NCBI GenBank assembly: GCA_015680685.1
Contig: MNCI01027262.1
Location: 1,986,856 to 2,050,855 of the forward strand
Source of the DNA: Gnetum montanum
Lineage: Eukaryota; Streptophyta; Gnetopsida; Gnetales; Gnetaceae
DNA: 64,000 nucleotides
Direction of reading: 5' to 3'
Position 1 is the stretch's first letter. Each line of letters opens with the position of its first letter. The translations under genes were made by a program, and so were the position numbers. Of this stretch, positions 55,467-64,000 are shown in pieces. The notes below the pieces were generated by a model. The model ran no database searches. It saw only the letters and a program-made list of their open reading frames with translations, and was not told where the DNA came from.

Positions 55467-55635
55467 ATTTTGTGTCCCAAACGCCTTCATTTTTTGTAAT
55501 GTGTTGATTCGTACACTCCATTTTTTGTCAAGTCAATCAATTTATTTTTTGTGAAGAAAAGTTAGTCAATAATCCCATACCTTCCCAATTTTGGAATAGA
55601 ACTTGAGAATGAGCTTTCATTTAGTCATGGGATCA

Positions 55636-56562
55636 TGATGAATCATGTTAAGTTGGCTATGTCACATCAATGCAGCCTCGTCGATTAGGCCTCGTTGACG
55701 AGGCCTAGTTGATGCATCTTACCATGCATCGACAAGGCCCCATCAACGTAGTGTCATCTGTTGGCTATAAATACGTGCTTGCAGCTACATTTATGGCATA
55801 AGTATATTGTAGTTGTAGTGGAGCTCTTGAATTTTTTCCATTTGAAAGCTAAAATTTTTCCTCTAACTGCCTACAGTAGGAGTCATTGAGTGTATAGATT
55901 TTATTCAAGCATTATTGTACCTGAGCACAACAGTGTGTGCAGCAATAAAGACAAGCCTTCTGATAAACCTTGCAACACTTTGGACAAATTAGCTATTTTA
56001 TATATGCATTTAATGTTTTTAATTATTTATTAAATTTTTTTCGTTAATTATTAAATATTTTTCATTTAGTACATTAATGAGGCAATTAAGATAGAAAGAT
56101 TACACACATAAGTATGACTTCTTTGAGCGTAACACATATTCGCTTGGTAATCCCAGTAATGTTATCGCTTGGTATGCCCAAGAATGTAGTGCTTGGTCAT
56201 CCAACAATGAATATGTGGGTTTAGGATGTGTACAGCAAGTGGGATTAGATGCTTATGTTAGAATTAGTTAAATACTAGTTAATTAATTAATTAATATTAG
56301 TTAATCAAATTCCTTTTATCTACATTTCGAGCACCCAACTATAAAGCATAAAATGATAAAATTTGGATGCCTCAATTACACTTAACCATACCAATAAACA
56401 TCACAAGTGTAATTGGGAAGACAACAATTGACCTGAAGGCTATATTCACTTCCTAAAGGGCCAGTGCACTAGAAATGATAAAGTTCGCAAAATTCGACCG
56501 AATTGTGCAGGAATGCTTTGTGATTTGTATGGTTGGATGTAGGGTTACCTCATCGCGCATCA
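55636..56562 (+). repeat. E5 3' LTR
   Basis: TGATGAATCATG...GCGCATCA. The U3 carries CGTCGATTAGGC / CGTTGACGAGGC palindromic words (55,675-55,745), then TATA GCTATAAATACG (55,764). AATAAA lies at ~55,944. Confidence 0.75.
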
Positions 56563-57065
56563 CCTCTTCTTTGAGGAGCATGAGAGATGTTCATATTAGA
56601 AGCCTTGACTCTAGTTGCCTGCATGCCTTTACAATTATAAGAGTGTGATGATTAATTTCTCAGAAAACCATGATAGATATGTATGCTTCATTTAACCACC
56701 AATTCTAAAAGGTTGTAACTTTTGAACTACTAGCAAGGCATACCCTTCTCTACTCTTCCTTGTTTGAAAGAAGTGATGTCCTCAAAGCTTTATGTCATCA
56801 TTTATATAAATATATTTGTGAAGCTTAAATTTGTTATTATTTCAAACTTCCAAAACTAGAAGAAGGAAAAGGAAATTGAGGGTACTGAATATTTCAGTCC
56901 ATCTGATTGACTTTAGCAAAGAAGATCTAATGGCTACGATTATTAGCTATAAGTCACTAAAGTTGAACTTAACTTAGCATTATTTGAGATTTAGAGAATC
57001 TCACACATCCTAATTCAAGGAAGATTCAATGCTTGTCCATATAAGTTAATTTTTTACCTCCATAT
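56563..57065. other. Spacer between E5 and E6a, no gene seen
   Basis: AT-rich, with no motif recognised. It ends where the 300-bp leader shared with 59,560 begins. Confidence 0.5.
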
Positions 57066-57371
57066 GCAAACTTTTTCCTCCAACCTCACAGTGATACGAA
57101 GGTGTAAAGTTCATCCTTTGTGTCCAAGGAAAGTATAATAACATACTTTGGGGGAGTCTTTCCAATGCCTAGTGGTAGTCTAGCACTAGGATGAGTAGTG
57201 ATCTAGAACTTTTTATTGACAACATAATCTTACAAAGGTCAAACATTTTTAATATTCTTTTCAAATCTAGGACTCTTTCCCTTCTCTAAAGTGGTTCATC
57301 CTTCAAGGTAATTATTCTTCATCATTAATCATCCAACTTTTTTCTTTCTTTCCTTTTGAGACATCATCCTA
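57066..57371 (-). repeat. Leader-like segment next to LTR G
   Basis: Nearly identical to 59,560-59,858 (for example GATACGAAGGTGTAAAGTT and TTCATCATTAATCA). It lies on the U5 side of LTR G. No tRNA-type primer site occurs at the junction (TAGGATGATGTCTCAAAAGG). Confidence 0.7.
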
Positions 57372-58240
57372 TGATGAGCGATGGGGTAATCCAACACCCA
57401 ACCATATGAGATATAAGTGTTCATTTGTAGCCTAGTCAAATTCCGTAGACAAGGCAATGTAATTATGCTTAGTAATTGATTTAAGTTTAGGATCACTGTC
57501 TTCCCATGTGAGCTAGTAAAATCTATATGTATGGTTTAACTCATAGTTAGATGTATAATAACTAATGTTGTATTCACCATATTATGCCTAGTAAGCATAA
57601 AGAATGGTATTGATTTCTAACTCTAAGTAAATGGTAAACAAATCTAGTCTAGCCTAGGTGAGGGACACCCGTTCCTAATTCTTTGCACACATCTTGGACT
57701 TATGCAATCGTTACTAGGATTACCAAGTATTCCGCTATTGGGTGAACCAAGCAATAATGTTACTATGTTACCAAACGATCACACTTGATGCTCAGAATTA
57801 GTTGTATCCACTTTGCTTAAAAATAGTAAAAATAAAGTTCATGGGAAAGTAAATAGTAATTAGTAAGCTAAGTAAAAATATTGAACTTTATTTTTTAAGT
57901 AAATAGTAAGAAATCTAAGGGATGCTGCAATGATGAAAAGTAATCTCGGTCATGAAACGTGTGCAAGTACATTCCTCTCAAATAAAGACTCTATTCAATC
58001 ACTTAACATCACACTGTGAGCATACAATACTAAGTGCTAAGTACTAAAATCAAGAAAAAAACTAAAAAAAGCTCACTAAGTTGGAATGAAAACTTGTTTG
58101 AGGACCATGTGCCCAAGTGTTGTATTTATAAGCCTGCACATGTCTATGATATTGAATATCTGACATTGTAGCTTGTGCCTTGATATCGAGATCCGATATT
58201 GGATGCTCGATATTGTAGTTGGTAAAAAATTAATTTATCA
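57372..58240 (-). repeat. LTR G of the E6 array
   Basis: TGATGAGCGATGGGG...AATTTATCA. Minus-strand TATA CTTATAAATAC at ~58,122-58,132. U3 with GATATCGAGATCCGATAT words. A purine tract (58,241-58,263, one G-run base changed) flanks it on the right, so it is the 3' LTR of E6a. Confidence 0.8.
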
Positions 58241-58429
58241 TACTGCCACGATTGACTGAAAACTTGTTCTTGAGTTAAAACAAATGAGAATACAATTCCT
58301 TACAAAATTGGGAGGTAGATTTATATGACACTTAGTACTATACACATGACTCTTAAATGCTATAATAGTGTTTACAAAAATGACACATGACATAACAACT
58401 TTGACAGAAAATAAAATTTGATGAAGCTT

Positions 58430-59532
58430 GATGTAGCTTAGGTAGTTCCTGGTGGTGCTGGCTCTTCCATAGGTTGCTTCCCCTTTTCATTAGGCTTTTG
58501 AAATCTATACTAGTTTAAGAGTGCCTAAAGTTTCTCCTCTTTCATTCATAGGTCATGTACTATCCATGCTTGTTGTGAAATATGTGATGGAGTGGGTACA
58601 TCCCATGGGCACTGTAGCTATAGAAACATTTGATTTGCCTTAACATATTAGGCTACAAACTACCTCTTCTCCTCTTCAAATGCTCTAGCCTTTTTGTGGA
58701 GTTCATGATAATCAGTTAATCTTCTAGCCAAGTTTGTTGCTACATCTTTCTACCCTTGGTAGCTAGCCTTCACTACTTCTAATTCAGAGTTTGTCATTTG
58801 GATTTTTATAAACCATCTTCTTGTTTAGCTCTCATGGAAATGAGCTCTTCTTGTAATCTCATAATTGTTTTTGCATGCTTTGCTCTAATCTCTATCTTGA
58901 CCAGTTTTCCTTTAATAGCAATGAGCTCAAACTATATTATAATGACATCACTGGGGATGTCAAAAAGTGTTGTCATGACTTGCCCATTCTATAGTAGTCT
59001 ATTGATCACATCCTCATGATTAGTAGGAGTCATTGAGGTTCTGGCTAACATTTGAGCATCTCTAGCTCTAGTTAGATCTATCAGTGGTACAACAAGTATA
59101 TTAAAAAACTCTTTGTTGTGATTGGTAATCACCTTTACTACTCCTACTACATCTTGATGTTGCATTACCACTACTGTGGCTCCCTCTTTAGTCCCTAGCA
59201 CCACTTAGACCAATGCAAAATTCCCATAAATCTATTTTGACCATTGCACCTCTCCTCTTGACTATAATGAGATCTATCCACTTGTTGAATCTACTGAAAC
59301 TATGAGCCAAATAGCATTGTCAATAACTCTATAAACATTGGCTTCCTCCCTTATTTTCCAACTGATTATTTCTATAATCTGTTGCAGGTGACTCATTAAC
59401 AATTTGTAATCTTGTGATAGCAGTGTGGATCTTGCTATTGTTGTTGTTCTTGTTGTTTCTACTATTGGCTATTAAGCCCTGCTTGTTGTTTTTGTTGCTC
59501 CTATTCTTTTTCTTATTCCGACTCTTCACCAT
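58430..59532 (-). pseudogene. ORF3 of E6a, lacking the N-terminal domain
   Basis: The reading starts near 59,532 with MVKSRNKKKNRSNKNNKQ, a basic, Asn/Gln-rich stretch that aligns with the middle of E6b ORF3 (62,815, MVRAGTRTRIG). It contains GATVVVMQHQDVVGVVKVIT (59,180) and PLIDLTRARDAQMLARTSMT, plus a heptad-like region. It ends with CPWDVPTPSHI (58,614) and AWIVHD (58,570). The N-terminal globular region and much of the coil are missing, and the leader joins directly to the middle of the gene. Several stops. Confidence 0.6.
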
Positions 59533-59559
59533 GATCTTATCTTACTCCTATTCTTGTCT

Positions 59560-59858
59560 TTTTCCTCTAACCTCACAATGATACGAAGGTGTAAAGTTAA
59601 TCCTTTGTGTCCAAGGAAAGAATAATAACATACTTTGGAGGAGTCTTTTCAATGCCTAGTGGTAGTCTAGCACTAGGATGAGTAGTGATCTAGAACATTT
59701 TCTTGACAACATAATCTTACAAGGGTCAAACATTTTTAATATTCTTTCCAAATCTAGGACTCTTTCCCTTCTCTAAAGTGGTCCATCCTTCAAGATAATT
59801 ATTCTTCATCATTAATCACCTAACCTTTTTCTTTCTTTCCTTTTGAGACATCACCCTA
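59560..59858 (-). repeat. Leader-like segment next to LTR H
   Basis: The second copy of 57,066-57,371, at the same position relative to its LTR. Confidence 0.7.
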
Positions 59859-60771
59859 TGATGAGTGGCGGGGTAATCCAACACCCAACCATATGAGATA
59901 TAAGTGTTCATGTGCAGCCCAGTTAAATTCCATAGATAAGGCACTATGATTATTATTAGTAATTGGTTTAAGTTCATGATGATTTTCTTCCCATGTGAGT
60001 TAGTAAAATATATGTATATTGTTTAACTCAGAGTGAGGTGTATAATAATTGATGTTGTATTGGTCATTTTATGCCTAATAAGCATAAAGAATGGTAATGA
60101 TTTTTAACTCTAAGTAAATGGTAAACAAATCTAGTCTAGTCTAAGCAAGGGACATCTGTTCATGATTCTCCACACACATCTTGGACTTATGCAATCATTA
60201 CTAGGATTACCAAGTACTCCACTACTGGGTGAACCAAGCAATAATACTATGGGATTACCAAACGATCATACTTAACGCTCAGAATTAGTCGTATCTATTC
60301 TGCTTAATAATAGCAAAAATAAAGTTCATGAGAAAGTAAACGATAACTAGGAAAATAGTAATTATTAAGCTAAATAAAAATAGTAAACTTTATTTTTTAA
60401 GTAAATAATAAGAAATCTAAGTGATGCTGCAATGATGCAAAGTAATCCTGATCTTTATTTTTGGTCAGGAAACGTGTCCAAGTACATTCCACTTAAATAA
60501 AGACCCCTTTCAATCACTTAACATCACACTGTAGGCATACACTACTAAGTGCTAAGTACTAAAATAAAGAAAACAAACTAAAAAAATTTTGCTAAGTTGG
60601 AATGAAAACTTGTTCAAGGACCATGGACCCAATTTTCATATTTATAGACCAGCACACATCCATGATATCAAATATTTAACATTGTAGCTTGTGCACTGAT
60701 ATCATGGATCTGATATCGTAGCTCCGATATTGGATGCTTGATATCATAGTTGGTAAAAAATCAATTTATCA
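59859..60771 (-). repeat. LTR H of the E6 array
   Basis: TGATGAGTGGCGGGG...AATTTATCA, aligned with LTR G. Minus-strand TATA TCTATAAATATG (~60,634-60,646). U3 with GATATCATGGATCTGATATCG-like words. It serves both as 5' LTR of E6a and 3' LTR of E6b. Confidence 0.8.
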
Positions 60772-60949
60772 TACACCCAAAATTGATTGAAAACTCATCC
60801 TTGAGTTAAAACAAAATGAGGATAATGTTTCTTACAAAAATAGGAGGCATATTTACATGACATTGACTACTATATACATTTCTTTTAAATGTTGTACTGG
60901 TGTTTACAAAAATGACACATGATATGACAGCTCTCACAAAAAGTAAAAT

Positions 60950-63721
60950 TTGGTGAAGCTTGATGTAGTTTAGGTAGTTCTTGATGGTGGTAGCTCTTCC
61001 ATTGATTACTTCCCCTTGTCATCAAGCTTTTGAAATCTATATCAGTTCAAGAGCACCTGAAGTTTCTCCTTTTCTATTCATAAGTCATGTACCATCCATG
61101 CTTATTGTGCAATGTGTGATGGAGTGGGTATATCCCATGGGCACGATAGTTGTAGAAACATCTGATTTGTCTTAACATACTAGGCTACTAATTGTCTCCT
61201 CTCCTCTTCAAATTCTCTGGCCTTTTCATGAAGTTCATGATAATTAGTCAATCTTTTGGCTAGGTTTGCTACTACATATTTTTGCCCTTGGTAGCCAACC
61301 TTCACTACTTCCAATTCAAAATTTGTCACTTGGATTTTTATAAAGAATCTTTACGATTCATAAGCTCTTTTTCATACAAAGTATATGTGGTCACTACTTG
61401 ATGTTCTAGCTCATTTCTGGGCCTACTTGCTATTAAAAGGGCCAAGTTAGCATAACAAAGATTAACTAACCCCATGTACTCTTTTAGGTCCTGGATCTGT
61501 AGGTCTTTATTTTTCACTTCTGCTTGGTGGATTAGGGCATAACTATCCAAAATGAATTACCAGTTAGGATTCTATGTTGAAATAGTGTTGATTATGGCTT
61601 TTGCCATATGGATGTCTTTTTCGTTGATCTACTTGTACATGCCCACCTGATCACGGAAGTGTTCCTTAAGCCTTTCATGTTTCTTTGCCTTATTTTGGCA
61701 TGTGCTTATTTCAATAGTTGATTTTTGATAGATGACACATACCTCCTTGATAGAAAGGATTCTATTTTCTCTTGTGAGACAACTCATGTCTTGGTTGATC
61801 CTCATTAGTTGTTTCATTAACTAGTGGATGCTCTCCTCTAAAATGTTTTTCTTCTTTTCTATAGTGGTCAACCTTATGTTATCAACAATAATTTATTTAT
61901 TTTCTTATTATACCTTAGTAAGTGCCTTAACATGTGCATATGTTTATGCTTTAGCTACTGAGGCATTCCATACCACTTTCTCTTTCTCAGTTGCCAACTA
62001 TTTATTCTATTTGATAAGGTAATTTATCTACTCTATTCTAAACTATTCCATCTGGTCTAGTGTAATAAATTGAGTTGGATCCCTTTGTTTAGCTCTCACA
62101 ACAACGAGCTCTTCTTGTAATCTCATAATTTTGTTTTTTGCATGCTTTTCCCTTGTCTCTATCATGACTAGTTTTTCTTTGGTAGCGATGAACTCAAACT
62201 ATACTACAATGACATCACTAGGGATGTTGAAAAATGTCATCATGACTTTCCCAGTTTGCAGTAGTCTATTGATTACATCCTCATGATTAGTAGAAGTCAT
62301 TGAGGCTTCGGCTAACATTTGACCTTCTTTGGCTCTAGTTAGATCCATTGATGGTACAACAAACATATTGAAAGACTCTTTGATGTGATTGGTGATCACC
62401 TCTGCTACTCCTGCTACATATTGATGCTACATTACCACTATTGTGGCTCCTTCTCCTGTCTCTAACACCACTTGGAACAATGCAGCATTCCCATAGATCT
62501 GTTTTGACCATTACACTTCTCCTCTAGACTATAATGAGATTTGTCCACTTGTTGAATCTACTAAAACTATGAGTTGGACAAAATTGTCGAAAACTATATA
62601 AATATTAGCTTCCTTCATTGTTTCCTAGTTGATTTTTTTTTGCAATCTATTGTAGGTGACTCATTGATAATCGGTAATATTGTGGCAACAATGGTGGAAC
62701 TTGCTATTATTGTTGTTCTTGTTGTTGCTATTGTTGCTCTTATTGTTGACTACTAGGTCCTACTTATAGTTGTTATTGCTCCTATTCTTGTTCTTGTTCC
62801 TGCTCTCACCATGGTCTTTCCTTGGCAATGCCAATTTGAGCAACTTAACATATGAAGCATTTTGGGCCCTTTTTTGAACGTCATTGTTTGTATCCCAAGA
62901 TTTTGGCTTACTTGCACAGCTTCCTAATAAGGCAAGGGAATGGAAGTGTTGGTTTCCCTACCTTCCTCTCCTTAAACCACCTTTGGATTTCCATAAAATA
63001 GAGTTGTGTAAGGTTGGCATTATGTTTGCCCATCAAGATTACACTTCCTCTATTTGCATAAGTGGATAGTTAGTTGAGTCCTTTTGTTGAGAACATGTGA
63101 TAAGTGCCAATTTTGAAGTATATTCTTTCTTCCAAAATTAGTTCATTATAGCTCTTATCTTCTTTGCTATAAGCTCGTTTTAGCCATAGTTTTCTAGTTC
63201 TAGAGTTAGATCAAGTGAATAGATGTGCTACCCTTGCCCCTTCATTGGGTATATTTAGAGCTATTGCAATTTCCTTGATTGAGATTCCTCCAATGTTAAC
63301 TATAGTTCCATCTTCCTTGTTGTGCCAAAACTAATAAGTCTCTCCAAGGTACCATTTTTCATTCTGTGACATTATTGGCCATAGCAATGAAACTTGCAGT
63401 TGTGTCCTTACCCATTCAAGAAAAAATTTCACTAATGGGCCAAAGTTCACCTCCACAATGACTATGGTTAGGATGGATCTTTCTTGGATGGCTTGAAGGT
63501 AGTCTTGTGGCAACATGAGGCATTGTCTTGGCACTTGTGGTTCTTCTACCTCTCTTGGGCCTATTGTCCCATAGCAAGAGTTTCTTGATGAATGCTAAAT
63601 TATTAGGCCTCTTGATCCTCGTGTTCTGATTCTTGTCCTTTAGTTTGGCCTTACCTTGGCCTCTTAGTCATTTGCTTGCTCCTTGTCAGGGTCCTCCTTA
63701 TGCTCCTCTCTTTGGGGCCAT
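60950..63721 (-). pseudogene. ORF3 of E6b, longest copy
   Basis: ATG at 63,721 (MAPKREEHKEDPDKEQ). The N-terminal region reads FGPLVKFFLEWVRTQLQVSL, WPIMSQNEKWYLGETY, VNIGGISIKEIAIALNIPNE with G following, EERIYFKIGTYHMF, LTQLYFMEIQRWFKERRVGK and LPFPCLIRKLCK (62,900). Then come a Gln-rich stretch (62,820-62,660) and VINRLLQTGKVMMTFFNIPS. A long coiled-coil-like region follows, with IYQKSTIEISTCQNKAKKHE (61,730), HFRDQVG, LKEYMGLVNLCYANLALLIA (61,460), and near 61,140 a decayed CPWDVP..WYMT end. It is ~920 codons with many stops. From memory, the N-terminal motifs recall the 'putative plant transposon protein' domain. The role is unknown; position after the gag/pol region recalls env-like ORFs. 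Confidence 0.6.
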
Positions 63722-64000
63722 TTGCAATCATTAAAGAATTAGGAATCATTAGTACGTGTTCTCTAATTTTTATAACTCCCTTCCTTTCTCATACTTTTAG
63801 GTAGATCAAATTCATAGTTACTAGGATTGCAAAGTTAGAATTTATTTTCAAAAAGTTACCCCATAAGTATTAATGCCATTATTATTCCTCATAATTGTTC
63901 ATTTTGTCCTTATATATGGCCCATATTAATGGTTATGATTCCTTAAGAACATTATTTGGGTGTTCAGGCATTAATATGTTGGATAATTTCTTAAAAATTT
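63722..64000 (-). other. E6b sequence upstream of ORF3
   Basis: The intron seen in the relatives is decayed here: the acceptor reads TTGCAA|ATGG instead of AG. No ORF. Confidence 0.45.

Larger units (their letters stand above)
53085..56562 (+). mobile_element. E5: 3' part of an Athila-type element carrying ORF3
   Basis: A long ORF3 pseudogene is followed by a purine tract (TAGTCATGGGATCA) and an LTR (55,636-56,562). No 5' LTR, gag or pol is present to the left; the sequence becomes unrecognisable left of ~53,085, so the element is truncated. Confidence 0.65.

Noticed and set aside
1-64000. tRNA, rRNA, CRISPR array or bacterial-type operon
   Set aside because: No cloverleaf, rRNA-like stretch or spaced direct-repeat array was seen; the tRNA-like hits are retroelement primer sites, and the window is clearly plant nuclear DNA.

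Overview
This window is nuclear DNA of a seed plant with a large, repeat-packed genome. The density of old, nested Athila-type and Tat/Ogre-type LTR retrotransposons, the AT-rich spacers and one small intronless dirigent-protein gene would suit a conifer or other gymnosperm, but the organism is an inference. All assignments were made by reading; no search was run. The only apparently intact protein gene is the dirigent gene at 38,299-38,817 (+).

Layout. (1) 1-23,690 is a four-level nest. A Ty3-gypsy RT/RNase H fragment (22,622-23,690, +) was hit by a Ty1-copia element (20,382-22,621 visible, -). That was hit by an Athila-type element, E0 (1-1,773 plus 17,290-20,381, -). E0 was hit by a complete 15.5-kb Tat/Ogre-type element, E1 (1,774-17,284, +, target duplication AAGAG). 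(2) 24,312-37,311 is Athila-type E2 (-, target duplication CTCAC). Its 5' LTR is split by Athila-type E3 (29,474-36,708, +, degraded 5-bp duplication). (3) 37,317-44,192 is the gene island: promoter region, dirigent gene, AT-rich spacer with small tandem duplications, a block of ~215-bp degenerate tandem repeats and a probable LINE tail. (4) 44,193-52,821 is Athila-type E4 with gag and pol (-, target duplication ATTGT). (5) 53,085-56,562 is the 3' part of E5 (+). (6) 57,066-64,000 is an LTR-internal-LTR-internal array, E6a/E6b (-).

How the parts relate. E0, E2 and E3 carry gag (E3 also protease) but no reverse transcriptase; they look non-autonomous and would need a pol-bearing relative such as E4. 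Five copies (E0, E2, E5, E6a, E6b) carry related versions of a third ORF ('ORF3'): an N-terminal globular region, a Gln/Asn-rich stretch, a coiled-coil region and a conserved C-terminal CPWDVP...WIVHD motif. In E0, E2, E3 and E4 the ORF3 position is preceded by a predicted 60-62 nt intron that ends exactly at the ATG, suggesting a spliced subgenomic message. E1 carries a separate antisense gene between gag and reverse transcriptase. It has its own TATA box and three exons that splice in frame into an FCP1/NLI-interacting-factor-like (HAD) phosphatase domain. The antisense phosphatase gene and the ORF3/mini-intron module are the two most interesting systems here.
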